This document shows, one piece after another, positions 1-7,948 of a DNA stretch of 64,000 bases; position 1 is the first letter of the stretch; every line of letters begins with the position of its first letter. Under the pieces are notes generated by a model that was not told where the DNA came from, did no database searches, and worked only from the letters and a program-made list of their open reading frames with translations. A program made the translations under genes and the position numbers. Source of the stretch: CAYWKU01 sp964459325 (GTDB taxonomy: Bacteria > RBG-13-61-14 > CAYWKU01); assembly GCA_964459325.1 (NCBI GenBank), contig CAYWKU010000006.1, positions 62,001-126,000 of the forward strand. The letters are read 5' to 3'.

Positions 1-1239
1 TCCGGTCACTCCGATACCCTGTCCGAAGGAGATATTCGCCAATCCGACCCGCGAGAGTTTATCGAATGAACGCAGGAGGCCTTTACTCTCTCCCGGCAGG
101 TCCAACCCAGTGGCAGAGCCGAAACCGAAACCCCTCACATAGCGAGAAAGCTGTTCGCGGCCTATGCCCAGGCCCAGTTTCGCCGCGCCGATATTGCTCG
201 AGTGCACCACAATCTCTTCAACGGTGAACCAGCCGTGAGGATGGGTATCGTTGATGATGTGCCCGTCCAGCTCGAACATTCCATCTTCGCAATAAAGCTC
301 TTCATAAATGTCACCCTCGCCGGTGTCCAGAAAGGCGGATAAAGTAAATACCTTGAAAGTGCTGCCCGGCTCGAAAACATCCGTTACGAACCTGTTTCTG
401 AAGGATTCCTGCGAATAATCCCGAAACCTGTTGGGGTTAAAGGTGGGCCTGACGGCGATTGCCAGTATATTTCCGGTGCGGCTTTCCATAACCGCCGCCA
501 TTCCGCTGTGTGCCTCGCTGGTGGTAACCGATTCATCGAGGGCCTCCTCCACTATTGCCTGAATGCGGTTGTCGAGAGTCAGCACCAGCCGGTCTCCGCC
601 CTTAGGCTCGGGCAGTGCATCCGGAGAGGGATAAAGCGGTTTTCCCATCGCGTCGCGTTGTACGATTAACCTTCTCTCGGAACCGGCCAGTATGTCGTTG
701 TATTTTCTCTCGAGTCCTTCCAGTCCCACCCCGTCGGAACCGACAAAGCCCAGCAGATTGGCGGCAAAAGCCCCTTGCGGGTAATAACGGGCGTATTCGC
801 CCACCACAACGACTCCGCGTATATCATTTCGGCGTATGGCTTGAGCTTGTTTAGGCTCTACAGCCCTTTTTATCCAGATGAACCTCCTGTTGGAAGCCAG
901 CTTCTCCAGGAGGCGCCTTTCTTTTATGTCGAGAATTTTCGAAAGGACGGATGCGGCTGCAGCGGGGTCGGGAATCATGCGCGGATGGGCGTAAACGCTG
1001 TCCACCGGAACGCTTTCGGCCAGCACCGTTCCGCCGGCGTCTATTATTGAGCCGCGCCTCGGGGTAAGCTTTTCCACCCGCTGGTGCTGATTTACCGCCA
1101 TCTCCCGCAACTCGGGCCCCTGAATTACCATGAGGTCTACGGCCCTGGCGACCACGAGGCCGTACATCAGTCCGAGGCCGATTCCCACCATCAGCACGCG
1201 CAGCTTGAAATTGTATTTCGGCTTTGTGACTTTTATCAT
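1..1239 (-). CDS. Penicillin-binding protein, class B transpeptidase (FtsI/SpoVD-like), 3' end outside window
   Basis: Peptidoglycan DD-transpeptidase of the division machinery. 413 residues are visible and the C-terminus lies beyond base 1. One N-terminal membrane anchor (about residues 12-32) is followed by the PBP dimerisation region and the transpeptidase domain. The SxxK motif reads STFK (S293-K296) and the SxN motif reads SSN (347-349); the KTG box would lie outside the window. The ATG at 1239 is 1 bp after the stop of the ftsL-like gene. Position directly after ftsL in a dcw cluster argues for FtsI, the septal enzyme; a SpoVD-type paralogue cannot be excluded without the C-terminal region. 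Confidence 0.93.
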   Translation of the reverse strand, partial: MIKVTKPKYNFKLRVLMVGIGLGLMYGLVVARAVDLMVIQGPELREMAVNQHQRVEKLTPRRGSIIDAGGTVLAESVPVDSVYAHPRMIPDPAAAASVLSKILDIKERRLLEKLASNRRFIWIKRAVEPKQAQAIRRNDIRGVVVVGEYARYYPQGAFAANLLGFVGSDGVGLEGLERKYNDILAGSERRLIVQRDAMGKPLYPSPDALPEPKGGDRLVLTLDNRIQAIVEEALDESVTTSEAHSGMAAVMESRTGNILAIAVRPTFNPNRFRDYSQESFRNRFVTDVFEPGSTFKVFTLSAFLDTGEGDIYEELYCEDGMFELDGHIINDTHPHGWFTVEEIVVHSSNIGAAKLGLGIGREQLSRYVRGFGFGSATGLDLPGESKGLLRSFDKLSRVGLANISFGQGIGVTG

Positions 1240-1240
1240 G

Positions 1241-1573
1241 TCAAGGTTTCCTGACCGCCCTTATCCGGGAAGGCCCCGGATAAATCATGCCCAATTTATC
1301 GGATGCGTATGTTTCGATTCTTCCCAGGTTTCTCAAGCTGGAGCGCTCGAGCATCAACCTCTGGTTTTCTTCCATAAGTTTGACCTGCTTCTTCTGCATA
1401 TCGCTCAGCTTCATTCCCATGTTTATTATCTGTGAGTGGCTCCAGACGTAAAAAATGGCGGCCCCCACCACCATGAAAACAACTATCGCGGCGCGCCCCA
1501 AAAGGCCTTCACGCTGCCTTAGCTGCTGGTAGCGCAGGCTGCCGGAAGAGCTGGAGCCTCCCGTCGTACTCAC
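1241..1573 (-). CDS. ftsL: FtsL-like cell division protein
   Basis: A 110-residue bitopic protein with a Ser/Gly-rich cytoplasmic tail, one hydrophobic segment (about 27-46) and a periplasmic coiled coil (about 50-85), followed by the segment ASDKLGMIYPGP that resembles the end of FtsL/DivIC proteins. FtsL couples FtsQ/FtsB to the septal synthase FtsI/FtsW. Sequence conservation in this family is poor, so the call rests on length, topology and position between rsmH and the penicillin-binding protein. It starts 8 bp downstream of the rsmH stop and is surely co-transcribed. Confidence 0.8.
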   Translation of the reverse strand: MSTTGGSSSSGSLRYQQLRQREGLLGRAAIVVFMVVGAAIFYVWSHSQIINMGMKLSDMQKKQVKLMEENQRLMLERSSLRNLGRIETYASDKLGMIYPGPSRIRAVRKP

Positions 1574-1580
1574 TTCGTTA

Positions 1581-2516
1581 TTACCTCAACCTTTCTGCCG
1601 CCCGTAGCTTTGCGCTGCGGGCACGGGGGTTTTTTTCAATCTCCTCAGGCCCGGGAGTTTTTCCCCGAGCAAGGGGGCGCAAAAGCGGGGCTCCCTCGCA
1701 GCGGCATACGGGAAGCTCTTGAGGACAGCGGCACGACGCAAACTGATGCGCCATCCACCTTTTTACCGACCTGTCCTCGAGGGAATGGAAAGTTAGTACC
1801 GCCACGCGCCCCCCGAGCTCGAGTATCTCCCGCGCACCCGCAAGGAATTTTTCCAGGCTCGCGATTTCGTCGTTCACCAGAATCCTCAACGCCTGAAAAG
1901 TACGGGTCGCGGGATGAACCTTTTCGGACTTGCGTGCTTTGCCTCGTACTCTGACTATTTCCTCCGCCAACCGGCGGGTATCGGTTATCCTGCCGCTTCT
2001 CCATCCTTCCAGAATTGCTCCGGCTATTTTCTTTGCCGCGCGCTCCTCGCCGTAACTGCGGATGGCGCGGGTAAGGTCTTCCTTCTTTATGTGCTCCAGA
2101 ATTTTCCCCAGAGTCTTTCCCGAAGTGGTGTCCATTCTCATATCCAGAGGTCCCGGCTTGTCGAAGGAAAACCCCCTTTCCGGCCGGGAAAATTGCCAGC
2201 TCGACAATCCCAGGTCCAGAAACAACGACTTCGCCGCCGTCGCCCCGTGCTCTTTCATCACTTGAGAGCAACTCGTGTAATTGGAATGCACCAATGTAAC
2301 CCTGTCGGAATAAGAAGCCAGGTTCTCTTCGGCCAGCTCGAGGGAATCGGGGTCCGCGTCCATACCTAAAAGCCAGGCTCGAGGCGAAGCATCGAGAAGC
2401 GTTCTTGCGTGACCTCCCGGCCCCACGGTGGCATCCACAATCCAGCCGGGGCCTTCGAAGGCCAAGAGTCGGCGTATTTCGTCCGCCATTACCGGGATGT
2501 GAGCGGCTTTTCCCAT
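1581..2516 (-). CDS. rsmH: 16S rRNA (cytosine-1402-N4)-methyltransferase RsmH
   Basis: SAM-dependent enzyme (formerly MraW) that N4-methylates C1402 in the decoding site of 16S rRNA. 311 residues, the usual family length. The N-terminus HIPVM and the SAM-binding motif VDATVGPGGHA (about residues 26-36) are typical; the C-terminal half carries VLTFHSLEDRSVK, a family signature. It lies in the normal dcw position between mraZ and ftsL, here with a STAS gene inserted upstream at a 30-bp distance. Confidence 0.97.
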   Translation of the reverse strand: MGKAAHIPVMADEIRRLLAFEGPGWIVDATVGPGGHARTLLDASPRAWLLGMDADPDSLELAEENLASYSDRVTLVHSNYTSCSQVMKEHGATAAKSLFLDLGLSSWQFSRPERGFSFDKPGPLDMRMDTTSGKTLGKILEHIKKEDLTRAIRSYGEERAAKKIAGAILEGWRSGRITDTRRLAEEIVRVRGKARKSEKVHPATRTFQALRILVNDEIASLEKFLAGAREILELGGRVAVLTFHSLEDRSVKRWMAHQFASCRCPQELPVCRCEGAPLLRPLARGKTPGPEEIEKNPRARSAKLRAAERLR

Positions 2517-2546
2517 ATTCTTCTGTTTCCACCTTTCGGGAAAAGG

Positions 2547-2900
2547 TCAATTGTTCTCCTCCCCCGGGCCGAAGTCATCTACGGCATTCTGGACATCGGA
2601 AAACCTGCAAAATATCTCCGAAGTACCAAGCCGGTCGAAAATACTGCACAGCTCCTTGCCCATACCCACCAGCTTCAGGTCTCCGCCACGTTTTCGGAGC
2701 TTGCGCATCTCCTCGACCAAAACGCCGACGTGCATCATGCTGGCGCCCTTAACCTTGTGCAGGTCGAGCACGACTTTTGTCCTTCCCTCTTCCACCAGCT
2801 CATGAACGGTGTTCTTTATAGCGGCCATCCCTGCGTGGTCAAGAGCGCCTGTCAGTTCTATTACGGTTATATCGCCCATGTCGTACCTCTTAAGCGGCAT
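2547..2900 (-). CDS. STAS-domain protein (anti-sigma-factor antagonist-like) inside the dcw cluster
   Basis: 117-residue single STAS domain (about residues 5-105), the fold of SpoIIAA/RsbV anti-anti-sigma factors. In SpoIIAA the phosphorylated serine lies in DSSGLG; aligned here is ASMMHVG (53-59), so the phospho-acceptor position is Met with a Ser one place earlier. It may therefore not be switched by a serine kinase in the usual way. It sits only a few bases after mraZ and 30 bp before rsmH, so it is in the operon. No anti-sigma kinase is visible nearby. Partner and role are unknown. Confidence 0.85.
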   Translation of the reverse strand: MPLKRYDMGDITVIELTGALDHAGMAAIKNTVHELVEEGRTKVVLDLHKVKGASMMHVGVLVEEMRKLRKRGGDLKLVGMGKELCSIFDRLGTSEIFCRFSDVQNAVDDFGPGEENN

Positions 2901-2903
2901 AGT

Positions 2904-3350
2904 TTAGAGTCCCAGGTTGGCCAGGTACTGGCTGTTTGCGCCGAAGTTGCCCCTGTCCTTTTTGAATTCTTCCTCCCATTTACTCTTGGCCCATATCTCG
3001 ATTTCGTTCATCATGCCCACGAAGACAACTTCCTTTTCCAGTCCGGCATGTTCCCGCAGGGTGGGAGGAATCAGGATTCTGCCCTGTTTGTCGATAGGGC
3101 ATTCCTGTGCCCCGGAGACAAAGAAGCGTACAAACTGGATGAAATGCTGGTCGGTCTGGGGCATCTCTTTCATCTTTTCCATCAACCGTTGCCAGGCGCT
3201 CGGGGGATAGGCCACGAGACACTCCTCACGGTTGGTAACAATCAAACGGTCTTCGCCCGCAGCCTTCAGTTCTTCCCGGAACCTTGCCGGTAAACTGGTG
3301 CGGCCCTGGCCGTTTACATTGTGCTCATATCTCCCCAGAAACATCGTCAT
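2904..3350 (-). CDS. mraZ: Transcriptional regulator MraZ
   Basis: 148 residues with the two tandem AbrB-like halves of MraZ: the first begins FLGRYEHNVNGQGRTSLP, the second carries CPIDKQGRILIPPTLRE (about 83-99). MraZ forms a ring-shaped oligomer that binds repeated TGGnn boxes in its own promoter and represses the dcw operon. Such boxes are present just upstream (3428-3452). Two ATG codons compete (3350 and 3344); the second would give the canonical N-terminus MFLG. First gene of the operon running to base 1. Confidence 0.97.
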   Translation of the reverse strand: MTMFLGRYEHNVNGQGRTSLPARFREELKAAGEDRLIVTNREECLVAYPPSAWQRLMEKMKEMPQTDQHFIQFVRFFVSGAQECPIDKQGRILIPPTLREHAGLEKEVVFVGMMNEIEIWAKSKWEEEFKKDRGNFGANSQYLANLGL

Positions 3351-3427
3351 ATTCTACCCCGGTTTCCCGAGTCCTCCCCAAAGGGGGCATAAGTCGGGAT
3401 TCGTTATGCCTTTGGAATGCCCTCTTA

Positions 3428-3452
3428 GTCCACATCGTACCATAATTTACCA
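3428..3452 (-). promoter_or_regulatory. MraZ operator: three 10-bp-phased TGGnn boxes
   Basis: On the minus strand the boxes read TGGTA (3448-3452), TGGTA (3438-3442) and TGGAC (3428-3432), exactly 10 bp apart, just downstream of the -10 element. This is the layout known for MraZ binding sites (TGGnn repeats with 5-nt spacers). A further TGGTA overlaps the -10 (3469-3473). Autorepression of the dcw operon is inferred. Confidence 0.8.
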
Positions 3453-3464
3453 ATCTATGCCTTG

Positions 3465-3492
3465 ATTATACCAATTTTTACCCTATTGTCAA
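3465..3492 (-). promoter_or_regulatory. Consensus sigma-70 promoter of the dcw operon
   Basis: Minus strand: -35 TTGACA (3487-3492), 16-bp spacer, -10 TATAAT (3465-3470), both perfect matches. It lies about 115 bp upstream of mraZ, and the MraZ boxes fall at the expected start-site region. Confidence 0.8.
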
Positions 3493-3596
3493 TAGAGAAA
3501 TGCCATATTCAGACATTTTTTTGGAAAAAATGGGGGAAAGAATGACAGATTAGACTACATATGGGGCTAAAAGAAGAAAGTTATACTACATATTGG

Positions 3597-4376
3597 TCAG
3601 AAGGGGCCTGATTTCACCACAACGGGATAACCTTTTCCGGCACTTAACCTTCTACTCGCATTTCCCTCGCATATGGCTATCTCCAACCTGCCGTGGCTTC
3701 CTATCAGGGCCAGCGGCTCTCCCGGGGAAACGTCCCCGTAGCTGGTAACGAACCGCGCTACCGGCTTTTCGCCCAGCTTGACGGCGGGGTCGGGGAAATT
3801 CTTGAGTATTTCCGCTGTGATATTGGTTATAAGGTTACCGAAGCTGTCCACGTGAACGACTTCGCCTTTTATCAATTCTCCTTCTATAACGCACGGAGGA
3901 ATCCTTTTTCTCACGGGATTTTCAATGACCGGCCCCACTTTTTCGGGCGCCGCTCCCGCTGCGATGTGAGCGGCCGCCGGGGAGAATATATCCCTGCCAT
4001 GGAAAGTTGTGGAAATTTCAGGTAGGAAAAATTCCGGGTTTTGGAGAACCCTGACCTCGGCTTCGTCCAGCCATGGGGTGAAAATCCCGTTATCCGGCCC
4101 TACAAACAGGTTTCGGGAATCCCGCACAAGTATAGGCCGGCGGGCGGCGCCCACCCCGGGGTCCACTACCGCTACATATATGCCGCCGTCGGGGAAATAC
4201 GGAACCGCCCTTTCCAGCAGAAACTGGGCCTCCAGTATATCATGTGCCGGTATTTCATGAGACAGGTCAACTATTTGCGCCTCGGGGCAAATACCAAGAA
4301 TGACCCCCTTCATTACTCCGGGGAAACCGCTTTCCTGCCCGAAATCGGTTATGAGGGTTATTATCGGCGAGCTCAT
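3597..4376 (-). CDS. SAM hydroxide adenosyltransferase family protein (DUF62, chlorinase/fluorinase superfamily)
   Basis: 259 residues. Family members hydrolyse S-adenosylmethionine to adenosine and methionine, using an activated water. The N-terminal TDFG (about 10-13), VDPGVG, DNGIFTPW, FHGRDIF and the C-terminal HVDSFGNLITN motifs are all present, and the length is standard. Halogenating relatives are rare, and nothing here suggests halogenation. It is 18 bp downstream of the roadblock gene on the same strand and probably shares a transcript with it. Downstream is the mraZ promoter region. Confidence 0.92.
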   Translation of the reverse strand: MSSPIITLITDFGQESGFPGVMKGVILGICPEAQIVDLSHEIPAHDILEAQFLLERAVPYFPDGGIYVAVVDPGVGAARRPILVRDSRNLFVGPDNGIFTPWLDEAEVRVLQNPEFFLPEISTTFHGRDIFSPAAAHIAAGAAPEKVGPVIENPVRKRIPPCVIEGELIKGEVVHVDSFGNLITNITAEILKNFPDPAVKLGEKPVARFVTSYGDVSPGEPLALIGSHGRLEIAICEGNASRRLSAGKGYPVVVKSGPF

Positions 4377-4394
4377 AGTAAACGAAAGAAAAGA

Positions 4395-5024
4395 CTAAAG
4401 TAAATCTATAAACAGCACCTCGCTCATCAACTTGATGCATTCGTCACAAATCATCGCCCGGGGCCCCTTTATCAGTTTGGAAACCTCGTCGGCGGTCTTG
4501 TTGCAGAAGGAGCAGCGGTGCTCATCCACACCCTCCCCTTCAACCGACTTATTCTGGGCCTGCGACGATGTAAGGGAGGTAAACATCCGCCGGTCACTAA
4601 GGACTACGTCCGCACCCCGCGCTTCACGAACCGCCCGGTTGTATATCTGCTGCACCTTTTCCAGCGCTTGCCGGGTGTGGTCTACCACTTCCGACAGCGG
4701 CGCCTTCCGGGGATATAGAACCGCCAGGAAAATTCCCTCCCCGCCGAGCTGGAAATAATCCACCTTCTTGCCGCTGCCCAGAAAGAAGCTCTGGAAGTCA
4801 TCGATGCGCAGAAGTTTGGCAAGCTCAATCCCCGAAAGATAATTACCTGCTGAAAGGCTCGCCATACTCTCCAGGTCGAACTTGTCGCCCGTCAGCGTGC
4901 CCGCCAGCATGAATCCGTCCACGTCCACCAGGAACACTGCGTCGGCGCCGATAGCGCCTCTCAGCTCTTCCAGCACCTCGTTGACCGGCTCGGTATCTAT
5001 CGGAAGCTTTGCCATAGATTGCAC
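4395..5024 (-). CDS. Roadblock/LC7-domain protein fused to a ClpX-type C4 zinc finger
   Basis: 209 residues. The first part (about 8-125) has the look of a roadblock/LC7 (MglB-like) domain, a fold that acts as GTPase-activating or scaffold partner of small Ras-like GTPases. The C-terminus (171-203) is a ClpX-type zinc-binding domain: Cys171, Cys174, Cys193 and Cys196 in CSFC and CDEC, with intervening VSKLIKGPRAMI as in ClpX. In ClpX this domain binds adaptors and substrates. The combination suggests protein recruitment linked to a GTPase or protease. No MglA-type GTPase is visible in the window. Internal ATG four codons in is an alternative start. Confidence 0.85.
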   Translation of the reverse strand: MQSMAKLPIDTEPVNEVLEELRGAIGADAVFLVDVDGFMLAGTLTGDKFDLESMASLSAGNYLSGIELAKLLRIDDFQSFFLGSGKKVDYFQLGGEGIFLAVLYPRKAPLSEVVDHTRQALEKVQQIYNRAVREARGADVVLSDRRMFTSLTSSQAQNKSVEGEGVDEHRCSFCNKTADEVSKLIKGPRAMICDECIKLMSEVLFIDLL

Positions 5025-5117
5025 CTATAAAGAAAAGTATCATTCAAATTCACAAAAATCAACAAATAATTTCAATCACCGGATATAACCGGTTATTGCT
5101 CACATCTCACCGGTCAA

Positions 5118-5147
5118 CGTCTATAACTTCTTTTCAAACTATAGACG
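5118..5147. repeat. Inverted repeat in a divergent promoter region
   Basis: CGTCTATA (5118-5125) and TATAGACG (5140-5147) are perfect inverted arms separated by 14 bases, midway between the divergent roadblock and PATAN-like genes. It could be an operator; no protein can be assigned. Confidence 0.5.
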
Positions 5148-5207
5148 CCTATTCAGAAAAGGTGTGCTAACCTCATTCTATATGCGGGGTCGCCTGAAAC
5201 TTATGCG

Positions 5208-5237
5208 TTGACACTTTATTACTTTTGGTTTTAATAT
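5208..5237 (+). promoter_or_regulatory. Sigma-70 promoter giving a nearly leaderless transcript
   Basis: -35 TTGACA (5208-5213), 18-bp spacer, -10 TAATAT (5232-5237). A start site 6-9 bases downstream would fall at about 5243-5246, directly before the ATG at 5247, and there is no Shine-Dalgarno sequence. Confidence 0.6.
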
Positions 5238-5246
5238 TTTAAGTAG

Positions 5247-7190
5247 ATGACTATCCCTAAAGAAAAGCTGCTGGAGAGCACTCCCCGGGTCAAGCAGGGG
5301 CTGGACCCGTCCAGCTTGAACCTGTCCGCCAAGGAAGCTTTCCTTATTTCCAGGATAAGCGGCTCCAACAAAGTTAAGGAAATACTTAACCTGAGCTCCA
5401 TGGGCGCGGAAGAAACCCTCAGCACAATACTCTCGCTTGCTATCAGGGAAATTATCGAATTTAAGGAGTTCGGGCTGGAAGAGCTTAAGGGCAAACCCTC
5501 GACCGCTCCAAAATCCCAAAAAGCCCCGCCCTCCGACTCCAAGAAAACGGCTTCCCCTTCTGCTCAAAAGGAAACGCCGGCTCAACCTCCACCCGCTCCC
5601 CCCGAACCCCAGCCTCAACCGGAGGCACAACCGGCACAACCGCAGTCGCCCCCACAAACCGAAGCCCCGCAGGCGCCGCCATCGGAGGCGCAAGCTCCAC
5701 CCAAAAAAGCAAAAGGCCCGAAACTGGCAACGCCAATAAGAAAAGTCCCGGAAGTCCAGGAGGACTTTTCTGATTTGGCTCTCCAGGGAAAGTTTTCGGA
5801 GACCCCCTTTCCCGAGCTTCTGGGAAAACTGCTGAACGACAAGGAAAGCGGAATCCTGAGAGTTAAACGCGGAGGTGGAGAAAGGTACAAGGACATCTAC
5901 ATCAGAAGCGGGTACCCCATTTACGTCACCGGAAACTACATCATCGAGAAAGAATGCCTGGGCCAGCTTCTGAAAATGGCCGGTAAAATCACCCAATACG
6001 ACCTGGACAGGTCACTGGAGTTGGTAAAGGAAGGCAAATTCCAGGGCGAGGCCATGATAGAGCTGGGGGTAATCAACCGCAAGATGCTCGAAAGCGCGCT
6101 GAAATGGCAGTCGGAGCTTAAAATCGCAGAGGTTTTCGCCTGGAAGGAGGGCGAAGGCCGTTTCGAGTTTTATCGCACCGGCTCCTTCGTCAGGGACTTC
6201 ATACCCATTCAAATACCTGTAGGCTCCCTCATTTTAAAAGGTGTGAAGAGGGGGTTCCCGTTAAGCGTAGTTCAGGAAAGGGTCGGAAAACGCAAGAAAG
6301 AATATGTGATAAAGCGCACGCAAACCGAGCTTTCGCCCTCGGATTTCAAGTTCCAGCTCCCCGAAGAGAGGTTGTTCGAAAAAGTCATAGACGGGAACAG
6401 CACCCTGGAAGAGGTAATCGAGAACTCTCAGATGGACCCCAAGCATGTCCAGCAGTTCATTTACGCCATGATTGCCGCGGGCCTGATGGATATCCGCGAT
6501 AAGCCCTCCGCCGGAACCAACGAGGACAAAATCATCGAAGACCTGAAGGAAAGACTCTCCGTGGCGGAAAAAAGCTCCTACTTCGACGCGCTCGGCATTC
6601 ACTGGACAAGCGTGGGCTGGAAAATTGACCAGGCTTTGCAGAAGGTGGAGAAAGAATACGGGCCAAATTCCAAGTACCAGAAAAGCGGCGTTCAGGAAAT
6701 AGCGGAACTGGCTAAAAAAATTCTCCAGAAGGCCAAGGAAGCCCACTCCGTCCTGATAAATACGGACAAAAGGGTGGAGTATCGAAAAAGCATAATTCAC
6801 GAGACCAAATTGCAGATGTCCGCAGACCTTCAGTACAAGCAGGCCGAATCTCAGTTATTGTTAAAAGAGCAGTACAAGGACGGCCTGGAGATATTGGAAA
6901 GCGCCGCCGAAATAGCCCCGAGAAACTGGACCGTACAGGCGGCATACGCCTACGCCCTTGCAAAAGTCAATTATCCGGGAAACAGCGAAAAAGTCAGGGA
7001 AGGGGAAAAAATACTCCAGAAGGCGCTCAACGCCGCCAACTCGAGCGACATGGTACACTTATGGGCTGGCCACATGAACTGGGCGATGCACCGTAACTCC
7101 AGCGCCCGGTCGGAATTTGAAACCGCCCTGCGCATCAACCCTAACAACACCGACGCAAGAAAAGCGTTGCGGGCTATGTCAAAAGGCTAA
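5247..7190 (+). CDS. PATAN-like (DUF4388) domain protein with proline-rich linker, degenerate J-like region and TPRs
   Basis: 647 residues, cytoplasmic. An N-terminal helical region (1-80) is followed by a Pro/Ala/Gln-rich linker (about 85-165). Next comes a region resembling DUF4388/PATAN domains (about 175-330, starting LQGKFSETPFPELLGKLL), then a winged-helix-like stretch. A J-domain-like segment (about 440-530; YFDALGIHWT...INTDKRVEYRK) lacks the HPD motif. C-terminal TPR-like helices follow (about 545-645). Similar architectures occur in deltaproteobacterial signalling and motility proteins. No signal peptide. Promoter spacing suggests a leaderless message. Specific function unknown. Confidence 0.75.
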   Translation: MTIPKEKLLESTPRVKQGLDPSSLNLSAKEAFLISRISGSNKVKEILNLSSMGAEETLSTILSLAIREIIEFKEFGLEELKGKPSTAPKSQKAPPSDSKKTASPSAQKETPAQPPPAPPEPQPQPEAQPAQPQSPPQTEAPQAPPSEAQAPPKKAKGPKLATPIRKVPEVQEDFSDLALQGKFSETPFPELLGKLLNDKESGILRVKRGGGERYKDIYIRSGYPIYVTGNYIIEKECLGQLLKMAGKITQYDLDRSLELVKEGKFQGEAMIELGVINRKMLESALKWQSELKIAEVFAWKEGEGRFEFYRTGSFVRDFIPIQIPVGSLILKGVKRGFPLSVVQERVGKRKKEYVIKRTQTELSPSDFKFQLPEERLFEKVIDGNSTLEEVIENSQMDPKHVQQFIYAMIAAGLMDIRDKPSAGTNEDKIIEDLKERLSVAEKSSYFDALGIHWTSVGWKIDQALQKVEKEYGPNSKYQKSGVQEIAELAKKILQKAKEAHSVLINTDKRVEYRKSIIHETKLQMSADLQYKQAESQLLLKEQYKDGLEILESAAEIAPRNWTVQAAYAYALAKVNYPGNSEKVREGEKILQKALNAANSSDMVHLWAGHMNWAMHRNSSARSEFETALRINPNNTDARKALRAMSKG

Positions 7191-7203
7191 AGAAGCGTTT
7201 TTT

Positions 7204-7235
7204 TTATAAAAAAACCTTCGTGTTGAGAAGGGTTT
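7204..7235 (-). terminator. Rho-independent terminator after rplI
   Basis: Stem CCTTC/GAAGG (7215-7219 and 7227-7231) extended by A/T pairs. On the minus strand it is followed by a run of T. It lies just past the rplI stop and between convergent genes. Confidence 0.6.
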
Positions 7236-7246
7236 AATCTTGTCTT

Positions 7247-7690
7247 TTATTCTTTAATAACCCATACCTTTACCTTGGCTTCCATGTCCTGGGCCAGCTT
7301 TACCGGCACCTGGTATACACCAAGCATCTTTATGGGTTCTTCCAACCTCACATGCTTGCGCTCCACGCTGTAGCCCTGCTCCTGGAGCGCTTCTGCGATA
7401 TCCATGTCGGTAACGCTGCCGAACAGCTTATCCTGCTCACCGGCCTTCCTGGTCAGAGTTAACGACACGTTCTCCAGCATCTCGGCCATGCGCCTGGATT
7501 CGGTGACATCCTTTGCTTTTCTGGCTTCCAGCAACCGTTTCTGATGCTCCAATTGTTTTACATTTCTGTTTGTTGCTTCGACCGCCAATTTCCGGGGTTG
7601 AAGGTAATTTCTGTAAAAGCCGCGCTTAACCTGCACCAAATCACCGGCGCTGCCCAGATTTTCCACGTTTTCCGTCAATATAACCTTCAT
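7247..7690 (-). CDS. rplI: 50S ribosomal protein L9
   Basis: 147 residues, full length. N-terminal RNA-binding domain with GSAGDLVQVKRGFYRNYLQPR (conserved L9 signature near 14-34), the long connecting helix (about 40-75) and the C-terminal domain beginning LFGSVTDMDIAEAL. L9 binds 23S rRNA near the L1 stalk. Last gene of the rpsF-rpsR-rplI operon, 21 bp after rpsR and followed by a terminator. Confidence 0.98.
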   Translation of the reverse strand: MKVILTENVENLGSAGDLVQVKRGFYRNYLQPRKLAVEATNRNVKQLEHQKRLLEARKAKDVTESRRMAEMLENVSLTLTRKAGEQDKLFGSVTDMDIAEALQEQGYSVERKHVRLEEPIKMLGVYQVPVKLAQDMEAKVKVWVIKE

Positions 7691-7711
7691 GACAGGCTCC
7701 CGTTGTGAATT

Positions 7712-7948
7712 TTACTTGTGCTGCACGCTGAACGGCAGCAGCGCCATTATTCTTGCGCGCTTTATGGCGGTGGTTAACTGCCGCTGATGTCTGGCGCAAT
7801 TGCCCGAAATGCGGCGGGGTATAATCTTGCCCCGCTCGGTTATGAAGTTGCGGAGTAGCCTTTCGTCCTTGTAATCCACCACCACGTTCTTATCCGCGCA
7901 AAACCTGCAAACTTTCCTGCGGGCGTAGCTGCGTCTCTTGGCGCTCAT
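7712..7948 (-). CDS. rpsR: 30S ribosomal protein S18
   Basis: 78 residues. Contains the zinc-ribbon-like CRFCADK at the N-terminus (residues 14-20) and the conserved ITERGKIIPRRISGNCARHQR block. S18 forms a heterodimer with S6 on the 30S platform. Its ATG overlaps the rpsF stop (ATGA), implying translational coupling. No ssb gene lies between rpsF and rpsR, unlike many bacteria. Confidence 0.98.
   Translation of the reverse strand: MSAKRRSYARRKVCRFCADKNVVVDYKDERLLRNFITERGKIIPRRISGNCARHQRQLTTAIKRARIMALLPFSVQHK

Noticed and set aside
3597..4376. Possible fluorinase or chlorinase
   Set aside because: The family as a whole is dominated by SAM-hydrolysing members, and no halogenation genes are in the neighbourhood.
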